NCBI RefSeq assembly: GCF_014268785.2
Contig: NZ_JABWRD020000003.1
Coordinates: 496,001-560,000 of the forward strand
Source of the DNA: Pseudomonas shirazensis
GTDB lineage: Bacteria; Pseudomonadota; Gammaproteobacteria; Pseudomonadales; Pseudomonadaceae
Direction: 5' to 3'
DNA: 64,000 nt
Shown: positions 33,419-42,802 of the stretch, one piece after another
Layout of the letters: each line of letters starts with the position of its first letter
Numbering within the stretch: the first letter of the stretch is position 1
Translations under genes and position numbers: made by a program
Notes under the pieces: model-generated
What the model was told of the DNA's origin: nothing
Databases searched by the model: none
What the model saw: only the letters and a program-made list of their open reading frames with translations

Positions 33419-35947
33419 ATGATTTCATTACCAATCGATGCCGTACTGCCCGCCCTGCGCCAGGCGCTCAGCGTGCGCCACGAAGCCGTGCTGGAAGCGC
33501 CGCCTGGCGCCGGCAAGACCACCCGCGTGCCGCTGGCCCTGCTCGACGAGCCGTGGCTGGCCGGCCAGCGCATCATCATGCTCGAGCCACGCCGGCTGGC
33601 CGCACGGGCCGCAGCCGAGCGGCTCGCCAGCGAGCTGGGCGAGCAGGTTGGAGAAACGGTCGGCTATCGGATTCGGCTGGACAGCAAGGTCGGGCCGAAC
33701 ACCCGCATCGAAGTGGTCACCGAAGGCATCCTGACCCGCCGGCTGCAGTCCGACCCGGCACTGGATGGCGTTGGTTTGTTGATTTTCGACGAGTTTCACG
33801 AGCGCTCACTGGACGCCGATCTGGCGCTGGCGCTGACCCTCAACGGGCGGGCGCTGCTGCGCGACGAGCCAGCGCTGAAGATCCTGCTGATGTCGGCAAC
33901 CCTCGAAGGCGAGCGCTTGTCGCGCCTGCTCGACGACGCTCCGGTGGTCAGCAGCCAGGGCCGCATGCACCCGGTAACGATCCAGTGGGGCCGACCGATG
34001 CAGCCGGGCGAGTTCGTCGAGCCGCGGGTGGTCGACTGCGTGCTGCAGGCGCTGGCCGATCAAAACGGCAGCCTGCTGGTGTTTCTGCCCGGCCAGGCCG
34101 AGATCCGCCGAGTCCATCAAAGCCTGCAGGAAGCCGTCGGCGAGCGCTCCGACATCATCCTCTGCCCGCTGCACGGCGAGCTTGACCTGAACGCCCAGCG
34201 TGCTGCCATCGAGCCGCCGGCCAAGGGCCAGCGCAAGGTGGTGCTGGCGACCAACATTGCCGAAACCAGCCTGACCATTGATGGCGTGCGGGTGGTGATC
34301 GACGCTGGCCTGGCGCGGGTGCCGCGGTTTGACCCGGGCAGCGGCATGACCCGCCTCGACACTCAGCGCATCTCCCGCGCCAGCGCCACCCAGCGCGCCG
34401 GGCGGGCAGGGCGGCTGGAGCCGGGCGTGTGCTACCGGCTGTGGTCCGAAGCGCAGCATGAACAACTGGCCGCCCACGGCACCGCAGAAATTCTCCAGGC
34501 CGACCTGGCCGGGCTGGCGCTGCAACTGGCGCGCTGGGGCGTGAGCCCGGACCAGTTGAGCTGGCTCGACCAGCCGCCTGCCGCTGCCTACGCCCAGTCG
34601 CAAGACCTGCTGGCCCGGCTTGGCGCCTTCAAACCGGCCAGCCGCAGCAACCTGAGTAGTCATGGCCAGGCCATGGCCGAACTGCCCGCGCATCCACGGA
34701 TCGCCCATCTGTTGCTGCGCGGTCAGCAACTGGGCCTGAGCGAAATGGCCTGTGACGTCGCCGCGCTGCTGGGCGAGCGTGACATCCAGCGCGGTGGCGG
34801 CGCTGATCTGCACAGCCGGCTGGCACTGCTCAGCGGCCAGAGCAAAGCAGTGCGCGGTGCACAAGGCGGCGTGCAGCGCGCCCGCCAGTTGGCGCGCCAA
34901 TATCGTGGCCTGCTGAGTGGCAGCGCGCAGACGCCGGTCGCCGACCCGCAGCACTCGCGCTGGCTCGGTGCACTGCTGGCGCTGGCGTATCCAGACCGGG
35001 TCGCCCAGCAGCGCCGTGACGGTGGTGCCGAGTACCGCCTGGCCAATGGTCGCGCAGCGTTGTTTGCCGAGGTCGATGGGCTGATGAAGTGCCCGTGGCT
35101 GGTGATTGCCGACCTCGGCAGCCGTCAGGGCCAGCGCGAAGAGCGGATCTATTTGGCTGCCGAGTTTGACCCTGAGTTATTCGACGGCGTGCTCGCCGAG
35201 CAGGTGCAAACCCTCGACCTGCTCGACTGGGATGAGCGTGAGCAGGTCCTGCGCGCCGAGCGCCAGCGCAAGGTCGGTGAGCTGGTGCTGAGCCGTGAAG
35301 CCCTGCCGGGGCTCAACGATGAAGCCCGCGCACAGGCGCTGCTCGGGCTGGTTCGACGCAAGAGCCTGGCCCTGCTGCCGTGGACCCCGGAGCTGCGCCA
35401 GTGGCAAGCTCGGGTGGCCTTGCTGCGACAGCTTGATGTGGCACAGAACGGCGCCAGTGACTGGCCCGATCTGTCTGAGCAGGCCCTGCTCGACAGCCTC
35501 GAAGATTGGTTACAGCCGTATCTGGGCAAAGTCTCGCGGCTCAGCCATTTTGCCCAACTGGACCTGTCGTCGATCCTGCGCAACCTGCTGCCCTGGCCGC
35601 TGCCGCAGCGGCTGGACGAGTGGGCGCCGCAGCATCTGCAGGTGCCCTCCGGCTCGAGCATCCGTCTGGACTACAGCGAGACGCCGCCGATTCTGGCGGT
35701 GCGCCTGCAAGAGCTGTTCGGTCTGGCCGACACCCCACGCATCGCCCAGGGCCGCCAGCAGGTCAAGCTGCACCTGCTGTCACCGGCACGCCGGCCAGTG
35801 CAGGTGACCCAGGATCTGGCCAACTTTTGGCGCATGACTTATGCCGAGGTGAAGAAAGACCTTAAAGGCCGTTATCCCAAGCACTACTGGCCTGATGATC
35901 CGCTGATCGCGCAGGCCACCTCGCGGGTCAAACCGCGAGGGACCTGA
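33419..35947 (+). CDS. hrpB: ATP-dependent helicase HrpB
   Basis: DEAH/DExH-box RNA helicase-like ATPase of 842 residues, the normal HrpB length. Motif I is APPGAGKTTRVP (about residue 24), motif II LIFDEFHERS, motif III LMSATLEG, and motif VI QRAGRAGRLEPGVCYRLW. The C-terminal HrpB domain with the ending YAEVKKDLKGRYPKHYWPDDP is characteristic. Its cellular role is not well established. The start is ATG 33419; its end is 10 bases from the convergent next gene. Confidence 0.95.
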   Translation: MISLPIDAVLPALRQALSVRHEAVLEAPPGAGKTTRVPLALLDEPWLAGQRIIMLEPRRLAARAAAERLASELGEQVGETVGYRIRLDSKVGPNTRIEVVTEGILTRRLQSDPALDGVGLLIFDEFHERSLDADLALALTLNGRALLRDEPALKILLMSATLEGERLSRLLDDAPVVSSQGRMHPVTIQWGRPMQPGEFVEPRVVDCVLQALADQNGSLLVFLPGQAEIRRVHQSLQEAVGERSDIILCPLHGELDLNAQRAAIEPPAKGQRKVVLATNIAETSLTIDGVRVVIDAGLARVPRFDPGSGMTRLDTQRISRASATQRAGRAGRLEPGVCYRLWSEAQHEQLAAHGTAEILQADLAGLALQLARWGVSPDQLSWLDQPPAAAYAQSQDLLARLGAFKPASRSNLSSHGQAMAELPAHPRIAHLLLRGQQLGLSEMACDVAALLGERDIQRGGGADLHSRLALLSGQSKAVRGAQGGVQRARQLARQYRGLLSGSAQTPVADPQHSRWLGALLALAYPDRVAQQRRDGGAEYRLANGRAALFAEVDGLMKCPWLVIADLGSRQGQREERIYLAAEFDPELFDGVLAEQVQTLDLLDWDEREQVLRAERQRKVGELVLSREALPGLNDEARAQALLGLVRRKSLALLPWTPELRQWQARVALLRQLDVAQNGASDWPDLSEQALLDSLEDWLQPYLGKVSRLSHFAQLDLSSILRNLLPWPLPQRLDEWAPQHLQVPSGSSIRLDYSETPPILAVRLQELFGLADTPRIAQGRQQVKLHLLSPARRPVQVTQDLANFWRMTYAEVKKDLKGRYPKHYWPDDPLIAQATSRVKPRGT

Positions 35948-35957
35948 GCAGTGAGGG

Positions 35958-36470
35958 CTAGCTGGTTTTTTGCAGGAGGAACGTGGCGGTCTCACCTTCG
36001 CTGACATTCAGATAGTTGAACCGGCCGGGCTTGTGGTGGGGATTGTCTTGGAGAGTTGCTACCTTGTAGCCGCGATGGTCGCGCAGGTGGCAGAGCAGGC
36101 CCCCTTTGATCTCCTGCAAAGGTTCTACTTTCCAGTAGTCGGTTACCTCCTCGCGCCAGTAAAAGCCCAGGTATCCATTCATGCTTGCATCCAGCCTGCG
36201 CGGTACCAGCGGCCCGGTCGCGGTTTTGGGCGGGCCAGGGATGTGCAGGTGGTAATGCAGACGGTTTTCGTCCATCGAGTGGTAATCGAAGCTGATGACC
36301 AGCGATGGTTCATCGCCGCCAGTCTGCAGCCAATCGTATTCCGGAGTGACGCCCCAGGAGAACTTGTCTCTTGTCCGGCTCAAGCGCAGCGGAGTATTTC
36401 TGCCCGCTTCGTGCAGATACAGCGTGGCGCGAAATGAAGTGGCGTACGTCGCAATGATGCTCTGGTCCAT
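35958..36470 (-). CDS. Hypothetical protein
   Basis: A 170-residue soluble protein (MDQSIIATYATSFRATLYLH...). I recognise no family. It has no signal or membrane segment, is rich in aromatic residues and alternating beta-type patterns, and ends NVSEGETATFLLQKTS. It might be a beta-sandwich. Codon usage (more A/T) is slightly unlike its neighbours, hinting at later acquisition, but this is weak. It lies alone between hrpB and the EEP protein. Confidence 0.6.
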   Translation of the reverse strand: MDQSIIATYATSFRATLYLHEAGRNTPLRLSRTRDKFSWGVTPEYDWLQTGGDEPSLVISFDYHSMDENRLHYHLHIPGPPKTATGPLVPRRLDASMNGYLGFYWREEVTDYWKVEPLQEIKGGLLCHLRDHRGYKVATLQDNPHHKPGRFNYLNVSEGETATFLLQKTS

Positions 36471-36578
36471 GGCATGTTCCTCGCAATGTCTAAGGGGTGG
36501 GCCGCACGGTTTCGGGCGGTGTCACACCTTAGGTGGCGAGCTCTGCTCAACGGAGCCTGAAGCCCTTCCTGGCGCTGT

Positions 36579-37676
36579 TCATCTGCCCTGAACAGGCAAC
36601 TGCAGCCCAGGCAGGGCGAGGTCGGCGCGTACGGGCAGGTGATCGGAAATCTGCTCGGTGCCGTTGCCCAGCACATAGGCCTGCAAGCGCAGCAGGCGCG
36701 GGCTATGGAAGATGAAGTCGACACTGCGATCAGGCCCGCTGAGGGCAGGGTCGTTGGGGAAGTGGGTCAGCCAGCGGGCACGCTCGGCGCCGCTGGCTTC
36801 AGCATTGCTGGGGATCATCGGGTACTTGTCCCAGAGCACGTGCAGGTCGCTGTCCGGGGCGTAGCTGCCACGCTGGGCAGGCGGCAGGCGGCGATACTGG
36901 CCTAGCGGTAATTGCTTGAAGTCGCCGCCGAGCAGCCACGGCGTACCTTGGCTTTCGAGGCGGTCGACGACCTTGCTGACGTGGTTCATCTGCCGCCGTT
37001 GCAGGTCGCTGCCGGCGCGGTAGGGCGACAGCTGGGTGTTGAGCACCGCCAGCCGGCTGCCATCGCTCAACGGCAGATAGCTGACCTGCAATGCCGGTTG
37101 CTGCTCGAGCAGCCGGCTCAGCGGGCCGTTCACGTCATTGGGCAGTTGCAGGCGCTCGGCCTTGGCGATCGAGTAGCGACTGAAGGTAGCCAGGGTGCGG
37201 CCCACGCTGCCGAAGATATGCCGGTCGGGCACAAAGCCAGCCTGCCACTGATAGCTCTGCACGCTGCACGGGTAGAGGTCGGCCAGACGCTCGTGGAGCA
37301 GGCCGAGCTGGTCCTGGTAATCGCTGGCCTTGGCGTCTTTGTCCAGCTCCTGCAGCAGCACCACATCAGGCTGCTCGGCACGGATCACCCGCGCAACCTC
37401 ATCGAGGGTAAACGCCAGGTCTTCAGCGGTGGCGCGGGTATCGCTGCCCTGGCCCTGGTCGTTCCAGAACACATAGCGCTTGCCGGCCAGGTGCTGCACG
37501 TTCCAGCTCATCACCTTCAGCGGCTGGCCAGCTTGCAGGACTGGCGCCGGGTTCGGACAGGCGACTGGCAGCGCTTCACGCGGGGCAGGTTGCCAGCCCA
37601 GATGGTTGGCCAGCAACCAAAGCAAGGCCAGCGCCAGGAAAATCAACAGCAGGACGTTGCGCAGTAGTCGGATCAT
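36579..37676 (-). CDS. Membrane-anchored endonuclease/exonuclease/phosphatase-family protein
   Basis: A 365-residue protein with an N-terminal membrane segment (about 4-24) and a periplasmic EEP domain (about 50-355). EEP motifs are MSWNVQHLAG, VLLQELD, LLGGDFKQLP, and SDHLPVRADL with the catalytic His; DRSVDFIFH is the conserved D-x-I/F segment. Members hydrolyse phosphodiesters in nucleic acids or lipids; the substrate is unclear. It lies 65 bases after yciC on the same strand. Confidence 0.88.
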   Translation of the reverse strand: MIRLLRNVLLLIFLALALLWLLANHLGWQPAPREALPVACPNPAPVLQAGQPLKVMSWNVQHLAGKRYVFWNDQGQGSDTRATAEDLAFTLDEVARVIRAEQPDVVLLQELDKDAKASDYQDQLGLLHERLADLYPCSVQSYQWQAGFVPDRHIFGSVGRTLATFSRYSIAKAERLQLPNDVNGPLSRLLEQQPALQVSYLPLSDGSRLAVLNTQLSPYRAGSDLQRRQMNHVSKVVDRLESQGTPWLLGGDFKQLPLGQYRRLPPAQRGSYAPDSDLHVLWDKYPMIPSNAEASGAERARWLTHFPNDPALSGPDRSVDFIFHSPRLLRLQAYVLGNGTEQISDHLPVRADLALPGLQLPVQGR

Positions 37677-37741
37677 CGGCTCGGCTTGTCGGTGCGAATG
37701 GCGCCAGCATACCCAAGGTGGTGGCGCCGTGTCAGCGTGGC

Positions 37742-38398
37742 TCAGGCGCCAGCATTGGCCTCAAGCAGCATGAAGATGCGGAACAGCACCACGCTGCTGA
37801 ACAACTGCAGCAGCCCACTGAGGCTGTCCATGGCCAATTGCACGCCGCCGGCGGGGTCGGGGAAGGCCATCAGCAACAGACCGTCGAGCAGCCATGCCGG
37901 CGCCAGCGAAACGAATACGCACACCAGAATGCGCATGAAATGGCCGGTGGTCATCCGCGCGCTTTCGCGCATGGCCTGCATCAACGGCATGCCGCGCAGC
38001 ACCAGCAGGTACTCGGCAAACACCAGGTTGATCATGATCCAGATGCCGGGAAACACGAACAGTGCCAGGCCGGCCATGATCAACAAGGTGCTGATCATGA
38101 TCAGCAAGGCCAGCGGCGGCCACAGCTGCACGGCGCGGGCAAACAGATCGCGCTTGGCGATGTGCTGGTCTTGGCTGCGGGTATCCAGGTAGAGGATCAG
38201 CGCCGCACTGTACAGCGGGTACAGTAGCAGGCTGACAAGCATGCCGTAGACCGGGGAGGCGCTGTCGCCAAGCTGGCGATAGAGCAGTTGGGTGGCCAGT
38301 GCCTCGAGCACGATCAACGGCAGGCAGAGCTGGACGATGCTCGCCAGGTGGCGGCGGAAAAAGTACAGGGAGTCGCGCAGAACGCTCAGCGGATTCAT
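37742..38398 (-). CDS. yciC: YciC family membrane protein (UPF0259-like)
   Basis: A 218-residue inner-membrane protein with about six hydrophobic segments (for example VQLCLPLIVLEALATQLLY, LALLIMISTLLIMAGLALFV split for length). The YciC core FVFPGIWIMINLVFAEYLLV and MRESARMTTGHFMRILV is present. Function is unknown. Divergent from the DUF2076 gene with 153 bases between. Confidence 0.85.
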   Translation of the reverse strand: MNPLSVLRDSLYFFRRHLASIVQLCLPLIVLEALATQLLYRQLGDSASPVYGMLVSLLLYPLYSAALILYLDTRSQDQHIAKRDLFARAVQLWPPLALLIMISTLLIMAGLALFVFPGIWIMINLVFAEYLLVLRGMPLMQAMRESARMTTGHFMRILVCVFVSLAPAWLLDGLLLMAFPDPAGGVQLAMDSLSGLLQLFSSVVLFRIFMLLEANAGA

Positions 38399-38551
38399 CA
38401 GTCAACATCGCATGGCAGTAATAGCAGGGGCGTAACTTTAGCCCACTCCGGCCCTTGCTGAAAAAAGTTTCACCCGTGCGCCGATTGAATCCCGCGCTGC
38501 CACCCCCCATCTTTGACGCATCCGATGTCCCGCCCAGCGCGTGAGGTAAGC

Positions 38552-39301
38552 ATGAATACCGAAGAACAATCGCTGATCGATGGCCTGTTTGGCCGCATCA
38601 AGCAAGCCGAAGACCCCAACCAGCCGCGCGATGCCCAGGCCCAGGCCTGCATCGAAGCGCACCTGCGCACGCAGCCGGCTGCGCCGTACTACATGGCGCA
38701 GTCGATTCTGGTGCAGGAGGCTGCGCTCAAGCAGCTGGATGAAAAGAACAAGCAGCTGGAGGCCGAGCTGAAGCAGGCCCGCGCCCAGGTCGATGCGACC
38801 CGCAGCAGCAACACCAACAGCGGTGGCTTCCTGTCGAGCATCTTTGGTGCCGGTAGCCGCAGCCCTGATCCGCAGCCGCAGCGCCCGGCAGCACCAGCAA
38901 CGTCTGGCGGTGGCTGGCGTGACCCTGCGCCTGCTGCGTACAACGCGCCACCACCAGCCCAGCAACCGCAGCAGTCGGCGTTCAACGCCGCGCCGGCCCG
39001 CTCGGGTGCGTCGAGTTTTCTCGGTGGGGCCATGCAGACGGCAGCCGGCGTTGCCGGTGGCGTGCTGCTGGCGCAGGGCATCAGCAGCATGTTCCACCAC
39101 AACTCGCAGCCAGAGGAAGTGGTCGAGGTGATCAAGGAAGAACCGGCGCCGGCCAGTGACAGCGGCGGCTGGCAGGACCAGGGCGGGCAGCAGCAGGTGG
39201 CCGACAACGGTGGCTACGGCGCTGACCAGGGCGGCTACGCCGACACTGACTATGGCAGCGACGATGGCGGCTTCTTCAGCGACGACGACAGCTTCGTCTG
39301 A
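38552..39301 (+). CDS. DUF2076 domain protein
   Basis: A 249-residue protein. ATG 38552 follows GAGGTAAGC. The N-terminal DUF2076 part (MNTEEQSLIDGLFGRIKQAE, then AEAHLRTQPAAPYYMAQSILVQE) contains a coiled coil (about 60-90, EKNKQLEAELKQA). A Gly/Pro/Gln-rich middle, a Gly-rich hydrophobic stretch (MQTAAGVAGGVLLAQGISSM) and an acidic Gly/Asp C-terminus (YGSDDGGFFSDDD) follow. No enzymatic role is known. The gene lies next to the NYN protein on the same strand. Confidence 0.85.
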   Translation: MNTEEQSLIDGLFGRIKQAEDPNQPRDAQAQACIEAHLRTQPAAPYYMAQSILVQEAALKQLDEKNKQLEAELKQARAQVDATRSSNTNSGGFLSSIFGAGSRSPDPQPQRPAAPATSGGGWRDPAPAAYNAPPPAQQPQQSAFNAAPARSGASSFLGGAMQTAAGVAGGVLLAQGISSMFHHNSQPEEVVEVIKEEPAPASDSGGWQDQGGQQQVADNGGYGADQGGYADTDYGSDDGGFFSDDDSFV

Positions 39302-39355
39302 CAGCTGGCATACTGCTCAGCTTTGCGGGCGCCTGCCCGCTCAGCCGAGGCCTGG

Positions 39356-39835
39356 ATGAAAAAAATCGCGCTGTTCGCCGACGTGCAGAACCTCTACTAC
39401 ACCGTCCGCCAGGCCCACGGCTGCCACTTCAACTATGCAGCCCTGTGGGCCGAAGTGAGCCGCGAGGGCACCATTGTCGAAGCGGTGGCCTATGCAATTG
39501 ATCGCGGCGACAGCAAGCAACAGCAGTTTCAGCAGATTCTGCGCAACCTCGGTTTCGAGGTGCGCCTCAAGCCTTATATCCAGCGCAGCGATGGCTCGGC
39601 CAAGGGCGATTGGGATGTCGGCATTACCCTGGATGTGATCGAAGCGGCCAGCCGGGTCGACCAGGTGGTGCTGGCGTCTGGCGATGGAGATTTCGATCTG
39701 CTGCTGGAGCGGGCGATTCAGCGTCATGGGGTAGAGGCGGTGGTGTATGGCACGCCGGGGTTGACGGCGTTGTCGTTGATACGCGCGGCCAGCCGTTATG
39801 TGCCGATCGAGGGGCAGTTGCTACTGCGCCATTGA
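39356..39835 (+). CDS. NYN-domain (LabA/DUF88-like) putative ribonuclease
   Basis: A 159-residue protein of the NYN/PIN-like nuclease family. Acidic metal-binding positions are visible in FADVQNLYY (D9), KGDWDVGITLD and the C-terminal ASGDGDFDLLLERA. The overall order is that of LabA-like proteins. GAGG precedes ATG 39356. A role in RNA processing is inferred from the family only. A REP pair follows. Confidence 0.88.
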   Translation: MKKIALFADVQNLYYTVRQAHGCHFNYAALWAEVSREGTIVEAVAYAIDRGDSKQQQFQQILRNLGFEVRLKPYIQRSDGSAKGDWDVGITLDVIEAASRVDQVVLASGDGDFDLLLERAIQRHGVEAVVYGTPGLTALSLIRAASRYVPIEGQLLLRH

Positions 39836-39850
39836 CCCTGCGCGATCCCT

Positions 39851-39981
39851 CTGTAGCGGCCTTGCCGGGGCGCCGGACCGGTCGGAAAGGCGCTCGCAGC
39901 GGGCCCAGGATCTGTGCAGCACCACAGAATGGCGGGGCCGCTGCGCGACCCTTTCGCGACACAAGGCCGCTCCTACAGGGA
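39851..39981. repeat. REP pair (BIME) between NYN gene and rhlE
   Basis: The first unit (39851-39890, CTGTAGCGGCCTTGCCGGGG at its start) is inverted relative to 30652-30691. A second, oppositely oriented unit ends GACACAAGGCCGCTCCTACA (39959-39978). The latter contains GGCCGCTCCTACAG (39965-39978), an unoccupied copy of the IS target. Confidence 0.8.
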
Positions 39982-40033
39982 CGTATCTCAGGTTAAACTG
40001 CCGCCTTCGCTGAACCCCCCTGACGGTATTGAA

Positions 40034-41365
40034 ATGAATTTCGCCCAACTCGGCCTGATCGAACCGCTGCTGCGCACCCTGCAGCAGCGCGACTACTCCA
40101 CCCCGACGCCCGTGCAGGCCCAGGCCATCCCCGCCGTGCTGGCTGGCCGCGACCTGATGGCCGCCGCCCAGACCGGCACCGGCAAGACCGCAGGCTTTGC
40201 CCTGCCGGTGTTGCAGCGGCTGGCGCTGGAAGGTGAGAAGGTCGCCAGCAATTCGATCCGCGCACTGATCCTGGTGCCGACCCGCGAGCTGGCCGAGCAG
40301 GTCCATGCCAACGTCCAGCAATACGCCGAAAACCTGCCGCTCTCGACCTATGCCGTGTACGGCGGGGTCAGCATCAACCCGCAGATGATGCGCCTGCGCC
40401 GTGGTGTCGATCTGCTGGTGGCAACCCCAGGCCGACTGCTCGACCTGTTCCGGCAAAAAGCGGTCAAGTTCGGCCAGGTGCAGATGCTGGTGCTCGACGA
40501 AGCCGACCGCATGCTCGACCTGGGCTTTGCCGAAGAACTGCAATCGGTGTACGCCGCACTGCCGCGCAAGCGCCAGACTCTGTTGTTTTCGGCGACCTTC
40601 TCCGAGCAGATCCGCATGCTCGCAGGCCTCGCCCTGAACGACCCGCTGAGCATCGAAGTGAGCCCGCGCAACGCCGCTGCCAATACCGTCAAACAGTGGC
40701 TGGTGCCGGTCGACAAGAAGCGCAAGGCCGACCTGTTCTGCTACCTGCTGCGCAAGCAGCGCTGGAAGCAGGTGCTGGTGTTTGCCAAGACCCGTAACGG
40801 CGTCGATCAACTGGTCGAGCGCCTGCTCGCCGAAGGCGTAGTGGCCGACGGCATCCACGGCGATCGCCCGCAAGCTACTCGCCAGCGCGCACTGGATACC
40901 TTCAAAGCCCGCGAGATTCAGGTGCTGGTTGCTACCGACGTGGCCGCCCGTGGCCTGGACATCGACGACCTGCCGCTGGTGGTCAACCTCGACATGCCAA
41001 TCGTCGCCGAAGACTACGTGCACCGGATTGGCCGTACTGGCCGGGCCGGCAACAAAGGCGAGGCGATTTCGCTGGTATGCGCCGATGAAGTGCAGATGCT
41101 CTCGGCGATTGAAACGCTGATCCGCCAGACCCTGCCACGCCACGAAGAACCGGACTTTATCCCCGAGCACCGGGTGCCGCTGACCGACGCCAGCGGGCAA
41201 GTGATCAAGAAACCGAAAAAGCCCAAGAAGCCCAAGGAAAACAGCGCCAAGCGTGGTCTGGGCAAATGGATGGACAGCACTGATTCGGCCGACGCCAAGC
41301 CAGCGGTGAAAGCCGTGCGCAAGGTGCCGAGCTTCAACGGTGGCCCGCGCAAGCGCAAGCCGTAA
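40034..41365 (+). CDS. rhlE: DEAD-box RNA helicase RhlE
   Basis: ATP-dependent RNA unwinding enzyme of 443 residues, involved in ribosome assembly and cold adaptation in related bacteria. Q motif (LGLIEPLLRTLQQRDYSTPTPVQ), Walker A AQTGTGKT, PTRELAEQ, LDEADRMLD, SATF, and HRIGRTGRAG are all present. A basic C-terminal tail (KKPKKPKKPKENSAKRG) probably binds RNA. The start is ATG 40034 (MNFAQLG); its ribosome-binding site is weak. A REP pair lies upstream and a terminator-like hairpin downstream. Confidence 0.95.
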   Translation: MNFAQLGLIEPLLRTLQQRDYSTPTPVQAQAIPAVLAGRDLMAAAQTGTGKTAGFALPVLQRLALEGEKVASNSIRALILVPTRELAEQVHANVQQYAENLPLSTYAVYGGVSINPQMMRLRRGVDLLVATPGRLLDLFRQKAVKFGQVQMLVLDEADRMLDLGFAEELQSVYAALPRKRQTLLFSATFSEQIRMLAGLALNDPLSIEVSPRNAAANTVKQWLVPVDKKRKADLFCYLLRKQRWKQVLVFAKTRNGVDQLVERLLAEGVVADGIHGDRPQATRQRALDTFKAREIQVLVATDVAARGLDIDDLPLVVNLDMPIVAEDYVHRIGRTGRAGNKGEAISLVCADEVQMLSAIETLIRQTLPRHEEPDFIPEHRVPLTDASGQVIKKPKKPKKPKENSAKRGLGKWMDSTDSADAKPAVKAVRKVPSFNGGPRKRKP

Positions 41366-41374
41366 GCTGATCAG

Positions 41375-41401
41375 AGCCGAGCGCAGACCCTGCGTTCGGC
41401 T
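41375..41401. terminator. Hairpin between convergent rhlE and the flavoprotein gene
   Basis: A 12-bp stem (41375-41386 with 41390-41401, AGCCGAGCGCAG, one G-U pair) with an ACC loop. It has no T run, so it is only a probable bidirectional terminator. Confidence 0.5.
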
Positions 41402-41411
41402 CGACTCGCCA

Positions 41412-42650
41412 TCAGCGTGCGTTGAGCCACTCGGCCGCAGCCTTGCCCGCACGCAAGCCACTGGCAAAGCACGCCGTGAGCAGATAACCGCCCGTCGGTG
41501 CCTCCCAGTCGAGCATCTCGCCAGCGCAGAACACCCCCGGTAGCTGACGCAGCATCAAGCCCTCATCCAGCCCGATGAAACGCACCCCACCGGCACTGCT
41601 GATGGCCTCGTCCAGCGGCCGCGTGCGTACCAGCTCGATCGGCAGCGCCTTGATCGCCGCCGCGAGTGCCTGCGGGTCAGCAAACGTGGCCTGATTGGTC
41701 AGCTCACGCAACAACCCCGCCTTCACGCCATAGATGCCCAACTGACTGTGCAGATGCTTGGCCATCGAGCGCGAACCACGTGGCTTGGCCAGGGCCTGGG
41801 CGATTTTGTCCACAGGCTTGTCTGGTAGCAGATCGAGCAGCAGGGTAGCGCGGCCCTTGCGGTTGATCGCCTCCCGTACTGGCGCCGACCAGGCATACAC
41901 CAGGCTGCCTTCCACGCCCTGGGCGGTGAGGATGAATTCGCCCTTGCGCGGCGGGCTGCCGGGAATGGCCAGAGCGATATTCTTCAGCGGTGCCCCGGCA
42001 AACTTGTTCACCAGCAGTTCGCTCCAGCCTGCCACTTCAAAACCACAGTTGCTCGGCTGCAATGGCGAGATATCCACAGCCCGCTCTGCCAGCAATGGCA
42101 GCCAGGCGCCGTCAGAGCCGAGCCGTGCCCAACTGCCACCACCCAGCGCCAGCACCACGGCATCAGCCTGTACGCTCAGTTCGCCCTGTGGATAAGCTAT
42201 CCGCAGCGCGCCCTCGGCATTCCAGCCCAACCAACGATGCCGGGTGTGGATAACTACGCCGCTGTCGCGCAGGCGTTTGAGCCAGGCGCGCAGCAACGGC
42301 GCGGCTTTCATATCGGTGGGGAACACCCGCCCGGAGGTGCCGACAAAGGTCTCGATGCCGAGATCATGTATCCACTGGCGCAGCGCGTCGGCATCAAAGT
42401 CGCGTAACAGCGCGTCGATCTCGCGGCTGCGCTCGGCGTAGCGGCCGACAAACGCGGGATAGGGCTCGGAATGGGTGATGTTCATCCCGCCAACGCCCGC
42501 CAGGAGAAACTTGCGCCCAACCGACGGCATGGCGTCGAACACCTGCACCGCTGCGCCCGACGCCGCCAGGGCTTCGGCGGCCATCAGCCCGGCAGGGCCG
42601 GCACCGATAACGGCAACCAGAGGAGGGCGAGCAGGGTGAAGATCAGACAT
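41412..42650 (-). CDS. BaiN/YhiN-like FAD-dependent oxidoreductase
   Basis: A 412-residue flavoprotein of the HI0933/BaiN family. The N-terminal FAD dinucleotide fold is VIGAGPAGLMAAEALA; other signatures are GRKFLLAGVGGMNITHSE, VFPTDMKAAPLL, and GGVRFIGLDEGLM...AGEMLDWEAPTGGYLLTACFA near the C-terminus. ATG 42650 (MSDLHPARPP) is preferred over one 20 codons upstream. The substrate is unknown; BaiN acts in gut bacterial bile-acid reduction but most members are uncharacterised. Confidence 0.9.
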   Translation of the reverse strand: MSDLHPARPPLVAVIGAGPAGLMAAEALAASGAAVQVFDAMPSVGRKFLLAGVGGMNITHSEPYPAFVGRYAERSREIDALLRDFDADALRQWIHDLGIETFVGTSGRVFPTDMKAAPLLRAWLKRLRDSGVVIHTRHRWLGWNAEGALRIAYPQGELSVQADAVVLALGGGSWARLGSDGAWLPLLAERAVDISPLQPSNCGFEVAGWSELLVNKFAGAPLKNIALAIPGSPPRKGEFILTAQGVEGSLVYAWSAPVREAINRKGRATLLLDLLPDKPVDKIAQALAKPRGSRSMAKHLHSQLGIYGVKAGLLRELTNQATFADPQALAAAIKALPIELVRTRPLDEAISSAGGVRFIGLDEGLMLRQLPGVFCAGEMLDWEAPTGGYLLTACFASGLRAGKAAAEWLNAR

Positions 42651-42706
42651 GGTAGGCGGCAACGGGCTGTGGAAAAGAGCCGGCATTCTACCCCAAGCAC
42701 GCTTTC

Positions 42707-42740
42707 GCAAGCACTGGTCAAAAAATGATCAGTGCTTTGC
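42707..42740. terminator. Imperfect hairpin downstream of the HDAC-like gene
   Basis: AGCACTGGTCA (42710-42720) pairs with TGATCAGTGCT (42726-42736) around an A5 loop. No T tail is seen on the minus strand, so its terminator role is uncertain. Confidence 0.35.
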
Positions 42741-42802
42741 AGGCCATACAGCTAGTGGGCTGCAGCGGGTTGCCAGCAGGTTATCCACAGGCGGTTCCAC
42801 AG

